Shown here: one piece after another, positions 1 through 6,186 of the stretch
Layout: each line of letters opens with the position of its first letter
Numbering within the stretch: position 1 is the stretch's first letter
NCBI GenBank assembly: GCA_019115425.1
Contig: DXDO01000117.1
Span: forward strand, 1 to 9,160
DNA length: 9,160 bases
Direction of reading: 5' to 3'
Origin: Candidatus Agathobaculum merdigallinarum
Lineage (GTDB): Bacteria > Bacillota > Clostridia > Oscillospirales > Butyricicoccaceae
Notes under the pieces: model-generated
What the model was told of the DNA's origin: nothing
Database searches by the model: none
What the model saw: only the letters and a program-made list of their open reading frames with translations
Translations under genes and position numbers: made by a program

Positions 1-5
1 AGAAA

Positions 6-82
6 TGGCGACCCGGATGGGACTTGAACCCACGGCCTCCAGCGTGACAGGCTGGCGCTCTAACCAACTGAGCTACCGGGCC
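6..82 (-). tRNA. tRNA-Asp (anticodon GTC), CCA encoded
   Basis: On the minus strand this folds as a full cloverleaf. The acceptor arms GGCCCGG (76-82) and CCGGGTC (10-16) pair over 7 bp with one G-U. The D arm carries the usual AGCTCAGTTGGTTAGAGC. The anticodon stem CCAGC/GCTGG encloses a loop with GTC (46-48), which reads aspartate codons. The T arm carries the conserved GGTTCAAGTCC. The discriminator base is G (position 9), as expected for tRNA-Asp, and CCA is encoded at 6-8. It has its own promoter immediately upstream (119-147), 84 nt after the hslO stop codon. No terminator is visible because the window ends 5 nt past its 3' end, so more tRNA genes may follow. Confidence 0.97.
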
Positions 83-118
83 GAATCGCCGCCGCCGTAA
101 TCATCAGCGGCGAGATTT

Positions 119-147
119 ATTATATCGAAGAATGCGCAAAATGTCAA
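119..147 (-). promoter_or_regulatory. Consensus sigma-A promoter for tRNA-Asp
   Basis: On the minus strand a perfect -35 box TTGACA (142-147) and a perfect -10 box TATAAT (119-124) are separated by exactly 17 bp. The predicted start is near position 112, about 30 nt before the mature tRNA. The -35 box begins only about 20 nt after the hslO stop codon, and no terminator lies between, so hslO read-through into the tRNA is possible. A 6/6 plus 6/6 match is typical of very strong stable-RNA promoters. Confidence 0.9.
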
Positions 148-166
148 CAGGTTTTTTACGATTTTT

Positions 167-1048
167 TTAATTTTCTGCGTGTGCCAAAAGCTCACGCAAC
201 TCTTCCCGGGAAAAAGTGTAAATTTTATCACAGAACTGGCAGGTTACCTCACTTTTTTCCTGTTCTTCCGCCATCTTGCCGAGTTCGGTTTTTCCCATGC
301 TGATCAGCGCGCGCTCGACCTTCTCCCGGCTGCATGCGCAGCGGTAGCCGATTTCGTCGGTTTGCAGGAAGTCTACGGCAAAGCCGTCCAGCACAGCCTG
401 CACGATCTCCTCGAGCCCCATGCCCTTGTCCAGCATGGTGGTCATCGGCTCGATCCTGGCGAGGTTGGCCTCCAGCCGGTCGATATCCGCGTCCTTGACG
501 CCGGGCATGAGCTGCACCAGCCAGCCGCCCGCGCACTTGACCGTGCGGTCGGTATCCACCAGCACGCCGAGCGCGCACGCAGACGGGATCTGCTCGCTTT
601 CCGCAAAGTAGCGCGTCAGGTCCTCTGCGATCTCGCCGTTGACCAGCGCCACCGTGCCGGTGATCGGGTCTTTCAGGCCGATGTCCTTGATGACCATCAG
701 ATAGCCGCGGCCGACGCCCGCGCCGACCGCCAGCTTGCCGTCTGCGCGGAGCGGCAGGTCTGCCGCAGGGTTTTGCAGGTAGCCGCGCACATAGCCGTCC
801 GCGTCGCCGACGCAGACGATTGCGCCCAGCGGGCCGTTGCCCTTGACCTGCACGGTCACCGAGCCGTCCTCCACCTTGAGCTGGCTGCCCATGATGGCGG
901 TCGCGGTCAGCGTGCGGCCGAGCGCCGCTGTCGCCACTGGTGTTGTATCGTGGATCTGCCGCGCGCGCTCGACCAGACCGGTCGTCACGGCGGCGGAAAT
1001 CTGAATGCCCGCGTCGCGGGCGATTGCGCGAAGCAACATATCGCTCAT
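167..1048 (-). CDS. hslO: Redox-regulated molecular chaperone Hsp33 (HslO)
   Basis: This 293-residue cytoplasmic protein is a holdase chaperone. The family is activated when oxidation releases zinc from four C-terminal cysteines and unfolds a linker. All four are present as C237-x-C239 and C270-x-x-C273, so the redox switch should work. The N-terminal body has typical Hsp33 stretches, such as the RGYLQNP segment near residue 88 and the GEIAEDLTRYFAESEQ segment near 138-153. Length is normal for the family. The chosen ATG (1046-1048) has a purine-rich AAAGAGAG about 13 nt upstream, which is weak; an in-frame ATG at codon 4 is an alternative. It starts 6 nt after the methyltransferase stop, so it is very probably cotranscribed with it and yerC. 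No dedicated terminator is seen after its stop. Confidence 0.96.
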   Translation of the reverse strand: MSDMLLRAIARDAGIQISAAVTTGLVERARQIHDTTPVATAALGRTLTATAIMGSQLKVEDGSVTVQVKGNGPLGAIVCVGDADGYVRGYLQNPAADLPLRADGKLAVGAGVGRGYLMVIKDIGLKDPITGTVALVNGEIAEDLTRYFAESEQIPSACALGVLVDTDRTVKCAGGWLVQLMPGVKDADIDRLEANLARIEPMTTMLDKGMGLEEIVQAVLDGFAVDFLQTDEIGYRCACSREKVERALISMGKTELGKMAEEQEKSEVTCQFCDKIYTFSREELRELLAHAEN

Positions 1049-1054
1049 ATAAAT

Positions 1055-1795
1055 TTAGTCTCTCTTTCGTGCGGTAAAATAAATACGGTCCTCCCCGCCC
1101 CGGACAGGCGCAAAGGACTGGTCGCCATAGGTTTTGATCTCGCTGAAGCCGGCCTTTTCCAGCATCTCTGTCAGCGTCCGGACGGTATAGATGCGCTCCT
1201 CATGCGTCTCCTGCGCACGCGTCCACGCGTCGCCGTCGCGTTCGAAGATGTCGAACTGATAGGCACACAGGCCGTCTTCGACCGCGGCCTGCCACACACA
1301 GAACACGTCCTCGTCCTCGCGTACATATGCGTTGCCGTCGATACGGGCAAACTTCTCCGGCGTGTTGATATCAAACACAAACAGGCCGGTCTTGGGCTCG
1401 AGGAACAGGTGTACCCGCTCAAACGCCTTTTGCAGAACATCCGGTTCGGTCACATAGTTGACGCTGTCCAGACAGCACAGGCAGACGTCCACCGTGCCGT
1501 ACAGGTCAAGCTCCTCCATGCGCTGGTTGAGGAACAGCGGCCGCGGGTCGCAGCCGATGGTGTTCTGCATCGCCTGCATGAGCATCTCGGGCGAGGCGTC
1601 CGCACCGATCATCTCATAGCCGCGTTCCGCAAGTATTTTGGTCAGGCTGCCCGTGCCGCAGGCAAGGTCGAGCACAAGTTTGGGCTGGATCCCCTCGCGC
1701 GCGAACAGGCGCTCGAAAAAATCCGCCCAGTCTGCGTAGCCGACATCGTCCGTAAAGCGGTCATAGTATGCCGACAGGGTCTCGTAGCTATTCAT
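1055..1795 (-). CDS. Class I SAM-dependent methyltransferase, substrate unknown
   Basis: This 246-residue protein has a Rossmann-type methyltransferase fold. Motif I, VLDLACGTG, is at residues 41-49 and binds S-adenosylmethionine. The acidic residue ending strand 2 is D66 in GADAS. The N-terminus (YETLSAYYDRF...DWADFFE) is the lid segment common in small-molecule or uncharacterised Firmicute methyltransferases. No substrate-specific motif is recognisable. Translation begins at an ATG preceded by GAAGGAAG. The start overlaps the last 8 nt of the yerC-like gene, suggesting translational coupling. hslO follows after 6 nt. It resembles the YqeM group of uncharacterised methyltransferases in overall look, but I cannot assign it with confidence. 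There are no membrane segments or signal peptide. Confidence 0.9.
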   Translation of the reverse strand: MNSYETLSAYYDRFTDDVGYADWADFFERLFAREGIQPKLVLDLACGTGSLTKILAERGYEMIGADASPEMLMQAMQNTIGCDPRPLFLNQRMEELDLYGTVDVCLCCLDSVNYVTEPDVLQKAFERVHLFLEPKTGLFVFDINTPEKFARIDGNAYVREDEDVFCVWQAAVEDGLCAYQFDIFERDGDAWTRAQETHEERIYTVRTLTEMLEKAGFSEIKTYGDQSFAPVRGGEDRIYFTARKRD

Positions 1796-2090
1796 CGTCT
1801 TCCTTCAGGCGGTCGAGCATGCGGCGGTAGCCGTCCGACCCGTAAACCAGGCACTTGTTTACGCGGCTGATCGTCGCCGTAGACGCGCCGGTCTCCTGTA
1901 CAATATCGCTGTAAATCCGTCCTTCATCCAGCATGCGCGCTACCTGGAAACGCTGCACCATCGCGCGCAGCTCAGCAATCGTACAAAGATCCTCGAAAAA
2001 ATCATAGCATTCTTCCACGGTCTCGAGCTTCAGGATCCCGCGGAACAGGATGTCCATGTCCTCATCCTTCAGTTTTCTGTTCAATGCCAT
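1788..2090 (-). CDS. yerC: YerC/YecD family TrpR-related DNA-binding protein
   Basis: This 100-residue all-helical protein belongs to the YerC/YecD branch of the TrpR superfamily. The N-terminal helical part contains VEECYDFFEDLCTIAELRAM (about 25-44). A helix-turn-helix follows at about 59-80 (IYSDIVQETGASTATISRVNKC), the hallmark of the family. It is presumably a dimeric repressor. Its ligand is unknown, and TrpR-like tryptophan binding should not be assumed. The start is the ATG at 2088-2090. An in-frame TTG at 2105 would add five residues but lies inside the Shine-Dalgarno region, so it is rejected. The gene leads the operon yerC-methyltransferase-hslO. The upstream promoter (2124-2152) contains a palindrome that could be its own operator. 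The 3' end overlaps the next gene by 8 nt. Confidence 0.9.
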   Translation of the reverse strand: MALNRKLKDEDMDILFRGILKLETVEECYDFFEDLCTIAELRAMVQRFQVARMLDEGRIYSDIVQETGASTATISRVNKCLVYGSDGYRRMLDRLKEDDE

Positions 2091-2104
2091 TCCCTCCCTC
2101 TCCA
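2091..2104 (-). promoter_or_regulatory. Shine-Dalgarno region that fixes the yerC start
   Basis: On the minus strand GGAGAGGGAGGGA runs straight into the ATG at 2090. GGAGAGG at 6-nt spacing is the natural ribosome-binding site. This uninterrupted purine tract makes the ATG the start and excludes the in-frame TTG at 2103-2105, which lies at its edge. Confidence 0.75.
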
Positions 2105-2123
2105 AACTTTTTACGACGACTGT

Positions 2124-2152
2124 ATTATATCACAACACTTTCATAGTGTAAA
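2124..2152 (-). promoter_or_regulatory. Promoter of the yerC-methyltransferase-hslO operon, with internal palindrome
   Basis: On the minus strand the -35 box TTTACA (2147-2152) and the perfect -10 box TATAAT (2124-2129) are spaced by 17 bp. Transcription should begin near 2117, leaving a leader of about 27 nt. A perfect inverted repeat ACACT-N5-AGTGT (2135-2149) covers half of the -35 box and most of the spacer, where a bound repressor would block RNA polymerase. Confidence 0.82.
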
Positions 2153-2240
2153 GTATGAAAAAAGCAGAGAATTAACGTATTGCCGCCTTCCCTTAACAAA
2201 ACGCCCATGCCAAGCCCTGTTTTGGGACAGAAGCGCCGGA

Positions 2241-2274
2241 ATAAAACGAACCGCATCCATACAGATGCGGTTCG
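2241..2274 (-). terminator. Rho-independent terminator of fba
   Basis: An 11-bp perfect stem (CGAACCGCATC at 2247-2257 with GATGCGGTTCG at 2264-2274) closes a 6-nt loop. On the minus strand it is followed by TTTTATT. It lies 42 nt after the fba stop codon. The plus-strand side lacks a good T-run, so it should act mainly on fba transcripts and insulate the yerC promoter just beyond. Confidence 0.9.
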
Positions 2275-2316
2275 CCTTATTTGTAAATTCCGGTAAAAAC
2301 CTATGCTTTAACCGAA

Positions 2317-3285
2317 TTACGCCTTGCCGTTGCAGCCCAGAACATTGATCAGCTTGTGGGCGACCATGTCCTTGACAGCCTGACGCGCCGGCTTGAGGTA
2401 CTGACGGGGATCGAAATGGTCCGGATGCTCGTCGAAGTACTCGCGGATGGACGCGGTGATCGCCAGACGGATGTCGGAGTCGATGTTGATCTTGCAGACA
2501 GACAGCTGCGCTGCGTGACGCAGTTCCTCTTCCGGAATGCCGATTGCGTCCGGCATCTTGCCGCCATGCGCGTTGATCTTCTGAACGAACTCCTGCGGAA
2601 CAGAAGAAGAACCGTGCAGGACGATCGGGAAGCCCGGCAGGCGCTTGGAAACTTCCTCCAGAACGTCGAAGCGGAGCGGAGGCGGAACCAGGATGCCCTG
2701 CTCGTTGCGGGTGCACTGCTCCGGGGTGAACTTGTAGGCGCCGTGGGAGGTGCCGATTGCAATGGCCAAGGAGTCGCAGCCGGTACGGGTTACGAATTCC
2801 TCAACCTCTTCCGGATGGGTGTAGGAAGAATCCTCAGCGGATACCTTAACGTCGTCCTCGACGCCGGCCAGGGTGCCCAGCTCAGCCTCAACAACAACGC
2901 CGTGTGCATGCGCATACTCTACAACCTTCTTGGTCTCTGCAACGTTCTCGTCGAACGGACGGCTGGAGCAGTCGATCATAACGGAGGTGAAGCCGCCGTC
3001 GATGCAGGCCTTGCAGGTCTCGAAGTCCGGGCCGTGGTCCAGATGCAGGACGATCGGGATGTCCGGGCACTCGATGACAGCAGCCTCGACCATCTTGATC
3101 AGGTAGGTGTGGTTCGCGTAAGCGCGCGCACCCTTGGATACCTGAAGGATAACCGGAGCCTTCTGCTCCTGGCAAGCCTCGGTGATACCCTGAACGATTT
3201 CCATATTGTTCACGTTGAAAGCGCCGATGGCGTAGCCGCCGTCATAAGCCTTCTTGAACATCTCGGTAGAAGTAACTAATGGCAT
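2317..3285 (-). CDS. fba: Class II fructose-1,6-bisphosphate aldolase
   Basis: This 322-residue cytoplasmic enzyme catalyses the reversible split of fructose-1,6-bisphosphate into dihydroxyacetone phosphate and glyceraldehyde-3-phosphate, using a divalent metal. Class II signatures are clear. HLDHG (81-85) supplies the catalytic Asp83 and metal ligand His84. E135 lies in VEAELG. GTSHG gives His181, LHGSS gives His224, and NIDSD (267-271) forms part of the phosphate and substrate site. Length and gap-free alignment of motifs suggest a complete, active enzyme. The ATG is preceded by AAAGGAAG at suitable spacing. The gene has its own promoter (3333-3361) and terminator (2241-2274), so it is monocistronic. 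It is divergent from pfp, the preceding step of the pathway, which suggests common control of reversible glycolysis. Confidence 0.97.
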   Translation of the reverse strand: MPLVTSTEMFKKAYDGGYAIGAFNVNNMEIVQGITEACQEQKAPVILQVSKGARAYANHTYLIKMVEAAVIECPDIPIVLHLDHGPDFETCKACIDGGFTSVMIDCSSRPFDENVAETKKVVEYAHAHGVVVEAELGTLAGVEDDVKVSAEDSSYTHPEEVEEFVTRTGCDSLAIAIGTSHGAYKFTPEQCTRNEQGILVPPPLRFDVLEEVSKRLPGFPIVLHGSSSVPQEFVQKINAHGGKMPDAIGIPEEELRHAAQLSVCKINIDSDIRLAITASIREYFDEHPDHFDPRQYLKPARQAVKDMVAHKLINVLGCNGKA

Positions 3286-3332
3286 GGTTAGACTTCCTTT
3301 CTGTGTGTGAAATGATAAAGAATTCCATCCCT

Positions 3333-3361
3333 ATTTTATCAGTATGTCGCCAATAAATCAA
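3333..3361 (-). promoter_or_regulatory. Promoter of fba
   Basis: On the minus strand the -35 box TTGATT (3356-3361) and -10 box TAAAAT (3333-3338) are separated by 17 bp. Each box is close to the sigma-A consensus. The predicted start near 3326 leaves a leader of about 40 nt before the fba ATG. Upstream of the -35 are several A/T tracts (3371-3377, 3385-3390) that could act as UP elements. Confidence 0.75.
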
Positions 3362-3439
3362 GTGCATCCGAAAAAAAGCATACATTTTTTGCGGCGGCGC
3401 CCGAAAAACGGCACCCAAGGCAAAAAATTCTCTTTTCCA

Positions 3440-3474
3440 TTGATTTTGCAGCGGTTTTATGATACCCTTATATT
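3440..3474 (+). promoter_or_regulatory. Candidate promoter region of pfp
   Basis: Two overlapping solutions exist, each with a 17-bp spacer. One is TTGCAG (3446-3451) with TATATT (3469-3474), which has the better -10. The other is TTGATT (3440-3445) with TACCCT (3463-3468), which has the better -35. The predicted start lies near 3475-3481, about 50 nt before the pfp ATG. I favour the TATATT version, but the sequence alone does not decide. Confidence 0.5.
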
Positions 3475-3530
3475 GCAAGAAAATGCAGCGGGCAAACCCT
3501 GTGTTTTAATTTGTTAGGAGGTTTATCATT

Positions 3531-4772
3531 ATGAGCGAACTGAAAGGCGCTTGCGTCATCGGCCAGTCGGGCGGCCCGACTTCGGTTATCAACTCTTCGG
3601 TTCTCGGCGCAATCGAAACCGCGCTGGACAACCCGGCAATCACCCGTGTATTCGGCATGGCCCACGGCATCAAGGGCCTGCTGAACGACGAACTGTACGA
3701 CATCGATAAGGAAGACCGCGACGAGCTAGCGCTGCTGCGCTACACCCCGTCCTCCGCGCTCGGCTCCTGCCGCTACAAGCTGGCTGACCCGGATGTGGAC
3801 GACACCGATTACAAGCGCATCCTTGAGATCTTCAAAAAGTACGACATCCGCTACTTCTTCTACAACGGCGGCAACGACTCCATGGACACCTGCAACAAGG
3901 TCTCCAAGTATATGATGAAGTCCGGCTATGAGTGCCGCGTCATGGGTATCCCGAAGACCATCGACAACGACCTGTTCGGCACCGACCACTGCCCGGGCTT
4001 TGCGTCCGCGGCCAAGTATATCGCCACTTCCTGCATGGAAATCTATCAGGACGCGCGCGTATATGACACCGGCATGGTCTGCATCGTAGAGATCATGGGC
4101 CGTCACGCCGGCTGGCTGGCTGGTGCTGCCGGTCTGGCTACCGCGATGGGCGCGGGTCCGGATCTGGTTTACCTGCCGGAGACCGACTTCGATATGAAGA
4201 AGTTCCTCGCGGACGTCAAGCGCATTTACGACGAAAAGGGCAACTGCCTCGTCGCTGTTTCCGAGGGCATCCACTACGCGGACGGCTCCTTCGTATCCGA
4301 GGCAAAGACCTCTGCAACCGATGGCTTCGGCCATGCGCAGCTGGGCGGTCTGGCTTCCATGCTGGCCGATACGGTCAAGAACGAGCTGGGCTGCAAGGTC
4401 CGCGGCATCGAGCTCTCCCTGCTCCAGCGCTGCGCGGCGCATTGCGCGTCCAAGACCGACGTGGACGAGTCCTATATGTCCGGTAAGGCTGCGGTTGAGA
4501 ACGCTGTTGCCGGCAAGACCGACTACATGCCGGGCTTCAAGTGCACCCGCGACGAGAACGGCTACAAGTGCGAGATCGAGCTGCTCCCGCTCTCTGAGGT
4601 TGCGAACACCGAGAAGAAGGTTCCGCGCGACTGGATCAACGAAGAAGGCAACGGCGTAACTCAGGCGTTCGTCGATTACGCGATGCCGCTGATCGCCGGC
4701 GAGAACGTAGGCCCCAAGGTGAACGGCCTGCCGCGCTTCGCTCAGCTCAAGAAGATCAAGGCGGAAGCGTAA
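3531..4772 (+). CDS. pfp: Pyrophosphate-dependent phosphofructokinase (diphosphate--fructose-6-phosphate 1-phosphotransferase)
   Basis: This 413-residue cytoplasmic enzyme of the phosphofructokinase superfamily most likely converts fructose-6-phosphate and pyrophosphate to fructose-1,6-bisphosphate and phosphate, reversibly. The N-terminal GQSGGPT (11-17) is the glycine-rich phosphate site, PKTIDND (141-147) holds the catalytic Asp, and MGRHAGWLA (189-197) is the sugar-phosphate site. Two residues argue for pyrophosphate. The Lys in PKTIDND replaces the Gly of ATP enzymes. The Asp at 116 in GGNDS (113-117) replaces the second Gly of GGDGS and would block ATP. Asn115 stands where most relatives have Asp. 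Length fits the roughly 400-residue bacterial PPi group rather than the 320-residue ATP enzymes. The ATG has a strong TAGGAGG with 9-nt spacing. It is divergent from fba, and a hairpin terminator follows. Confidence 0.93.
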   Translation: MSELKGACVIGQSGGPTSVINSSVLGAIETALDNPAITRVFGMAHGIKGLLNDELYDIDKEDRDELALLRYTPSSALGSCRYKLADPDVDDTDYKRILEIFKKYDIRYFFYNGGNDSMDTCNKVSKYMMKSGYECRVMGIPKTIDNDLFGTDHCPGFASAAKYIATSCMEIYQDARVYDTGMVCIVEIMGRHAGWLAGAAGLATAMGAGPDLVYLPETDFDMKKFLADVKRIYDEKGNCLVAVSEGIHYADGSFVSEAKTSATDGFGHAQLGGLASMLADTVKNELGCKVRGIELSLLQRCAAHCASKTDVDESYMSGKAAVENAVAGKTDYMPGFKCTRDENGYKCEIELLPLSEVANTEKKVPRDWINEEGNGVTQAFVDYAMPLIAGENVGPKVNGLPRFAQLKKIKAEA

Positions 4773-4823
4773 AGTAAACTTAACAATTTTGAATACGCGC
4801 CTGCGGCGCGCGTTCACAGGAAA

Positions 4824-4859
4824 ACGGGCAGGGCCGCAAGGCTCTGTCCGTTTGCTTTT
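4824..4859 (+). terminator. Terminator (possibly leaky) after pfp
   Basis: A 12-bp stem with two G-U pairs (ACGGGCAGGGCC at 4824-4835 with GGCTCTGTCCGT at 4840-4851) is capped by a GCAA tetraloop of the GNRA type. The interrupted T-run TTTGCTTTT follows. A smaller GC-only hairpin (CGCGCC/GGCGCG, 4796-4810) without a T-run lies just upstream. The terminator ends at the ribosome-binding site of the next gene, and no separate promoter is visible for that gene, so partial read-through from pfp is plausible. Confidence 0.78.
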
Positions 4860-4876
4860 GAAAGGTGGGATTGGGG

Positions 4877-5569
4877 ATGAAAAAAATGCTTTCCACGCCT
4901 GTGATGGCTGTCGCGGCAGTTGTTGTATGGCTCGCGGCATGCGGACTGCTGACTTGGGCGTATTTCGCCTATGACGGTGCGGTTAACGGCAACCCTGTTT
5001 ACTTCTGGGCATATGGCGGGGCGATCCTGTTTGCCGGGGCGTTTACGGAGAATTACACAGACGGCTGGACAGCCGACCGCGGCCCGCGCTGGGCGAGCGC
5101 GCTGTTGCTTCTCGTGTGCACCGCGCTTGCCTATCTGCTGCTTGAGCGATACGATACACATTTATTGCAGTTTCTGCTGTATAATCTTCTGTTCTGGTGG
5201 CTCGTGCTGTTACTGCTGGTCTGGCTCGGCATTTCGGCATACCAACACAGCCGGTTCCGCCGCCCCATGAAGCCGCGCAGGCAGCACACCTCTTTTTACA
5301 ATGCCTGCGCATTCCTGCTCATCATGTTCCTGCCGCTGCTTGCAACTGCGCTATTGTATCTGGCAGTCGTTGATCCTGTCACGGTGGACGAGATCACCCC
5401 CATCGGCGAAGCCGAGGGCGGGCGCTTTATTGGCCGCATCACCGGCGACCGCACGGAAACCCCGCTCGGCGTTTATTTCTTTGCGGACGACCAAACAGAC
5501 AAACAGTATTACTACGACGTGCTGACCGGCGCGCCGGTTACGTATGATGATCCCATCCGTTCGGACTGA
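4877..5569 (+). CDS. Unrecognised multi-pass membrane protein
   Basis: I do not recognise a family. The 230-residue protein begins MKKML and has hydrophobic segments at about 8-30, 43-57 (short), 71-89, 97-119 and 141-165. A strongly basic loop (RFRRPMKPRRQH, 126-137) lies between the last two. By the positive-inside rule the N-terminus and this loop are cytoplasmic. The polar C-terminal tail of about 65 residues, rich in acidic residues and tyrosine, would be outside. LAAC at 19-22 resembles a lipobox, but the sequence stays hydrophobic after the Cys, so a membrane anchor is more likely. The ATG at 4877 is chosen because AAAGGTGG lies 7-8 nt upstream; an in-frame GTG at 4865 overlaps that site. 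It follows the pfp terminator directly and has its own terminator. Proximity to the ECF pair suggests, but does not prove, an envelope role. Confidence 0.8.
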   Translation: MKKMLSTPVMAVAAVVVWLAACGLLTWAYFAYDGAVNGNPVYFWAYGGAILFAGAFTENYTDGWTADRGPRWASALLLLVCTALAYLLLERYDTHLLQFLLYNLLFWWLVLLLLVWLGISAYQHSRFRRPMKPRRQHTSFYNACAFLLIMFLPLLATALLYLAVVDPVTVDEITPIGEAEGGRFIGRITGDRTETPLGVYFFADDQTDKQYYYDVLTGAPVTYDDPIRSD

Positions 5570-5576
5570 ACTTTCG

Positions 5577-5604
5577 GGAGGCTTTGCAAAAAAGCCTCCT
5601 TTTT
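5577..5604 (+). terminator. Rho-independent terminator after the membrane-protein gene
   Basis: A perfect 9-bp stem (GGAGGCTTT at 5577-5585 with AAAGCCTCC at 5591-5599) encloses a 5-nt loop and is followed by TTTTTC. It starts 7 nt after the stop codon. It separates the membrane-protein gene from the sigma-factor operon, and its presence excludes sigma-factor starts upstream of about 5605. Confidence 0.93.
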
Positions 5605-5606
5605 CT

Positions 5607-5637
5607 TGCAGTAAATTCCCCTCCTTCTGCGTCTAAT
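5607..5637 (+). promoter_or_regulatory. Candidate ECF-type promoter of the sigma/anti-sigma operon
   Basis: Directly after the terminator lie TGCAGTAA (5607-5614) and CGTCTAAT (5630-5637). TGCAGT and CGTC are separated by 17 nt containing a C/T-rich CCCCTCC stretch. The CGTC/CGTCTAA type of -10 element is characteristic of ECF sigma factors, and no sigma-A -10 box is present here. A start near 5640 leaves about 20 nt to the ATG. This is consistent with autoregulation of the ECF operon. It is inferred from pattern only. Confidence 0.5.
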
Positions 5638-5661
5638 GGTTGGAAAGGATGTGAAGCCGCC

Positions 5662-6186
5662 ATGCTGCCGACTGAAAACAAGGCTCCCTCGTATCTGCAG
5701 GACGAGGACGGCTTTGCGCGCCTGCTGGACGACTGGGGCGACTGCCTGCTACGCCTGTGTACGCTCTATTTGAAGGATGTACACCTTGCCGAGGACGCGG
5801 TGCAGGAAACCCTGCTCAAAGCATGGCGCAAAGCCGATACATTCCGCGGCGGCGGCAGCGAAACGACGTGGATCACCCGCATCGCCATCAACGTGTGCAA
5901 AAGCTATCTGCGGTCCCCATGGAAGCGCCGCCGCGCGCCTGTGGAAGAACTGGACACGTTGTTCAGCGATACCGGCGACCCGCAGGTGGACGACACCCTG
6001 CCCCGCGCGATCATGGCGCTTTCCCGTCCTTACCGCGAAGTCATCATCCTGTATTATTATCAGGAGCTTAAAGCGCGCGAGATCGCGGACATTTTGCATG
6101 TGGATGTCTCGACCGTCACCGCGCGTCTGTCCCGCGCCAGAAAACAGCTGCGCGAAGCCTTGAAAGGATGGTACTATGATGAATAA
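5662..6186 (+). CDS. ECF-type RNA polymerase sigma factor (sigma-70 family)
   Basis: This 174-residue two-domain sigma factor directs core RNA polymerase to a special promoter class. Region 2 spans about residues 16-85. It includes the core-binding 2.2 helix HLAEDAVQETLLKAW (41-55) and the -10-recognising TWITRIAINVCKSYLRS (69-85). A short acidic linker follows. Region 4 spans about 112-168 with the helix-turn-helix around AREIADILHVDVSTVTARLSRARKQL (138-163). Regions 1 and 3 are absent, as in ECF factors. The ATG at 5662 is used because the open frame further upstream runs through the preceding terminator. AAAGGA lies 12 nt upstream, a slightly long spacing. The end overlaps the next gene by 11 nt, the usual layout for a sigma factor and its membrane anti-sigma partner. 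The inducing signal is unknown. Confidence 0.93.
   Translation: MLPTENKAPSYLQDEDGFARLLDDWGDCLLRLCTLYLKDVHLAEDAVQETLLKAWRKADTFRGGGSETTWITRIAINVCKSYLRSPWKRRRAPVEELDTLFSDTGDPQVDDTLPRAIMALSRPYREVIILYYYQELKAREIADILHVDVSTVTARLSRARKQLREALKGWYYDE

Noticed and set aside
93..112. CGCCG/CGGCG dyad in the tRNA-Asp leader
   Set aside because: The predicted transcription start falls inside its first arm, so most of it may not be transcribed intact. A short GC-rich dyad is easily due to chance.
179..1870. 563-codon open frame on the plus strand across hslO, the methyltransferase and part of yerC
   Set aside because: It is antisense to three well-supported genes, has no recognisable domain and shows the low-complexity composition typical of GC-rich antisense frames.
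2198..2235. Possible hairpin CTGT/ACAG between the fba terminator and the yerC promoter
   Set aside because: The stem is only 4 bp, with no T-run and no link to a gene.
2356..3279. 307-codon open frame on the plus strand opposite fba
   Set aside because: Antisense shadow of a conserved aldolase, with no ribosome-binding site and no recognisable domain.
3726..4940. 404-codon open frame on the minus strand opposite pfp
   Set aside because: Antisense shadow of a conserved enzyme gene. The protein looks compositionally artificial and has no start signal.
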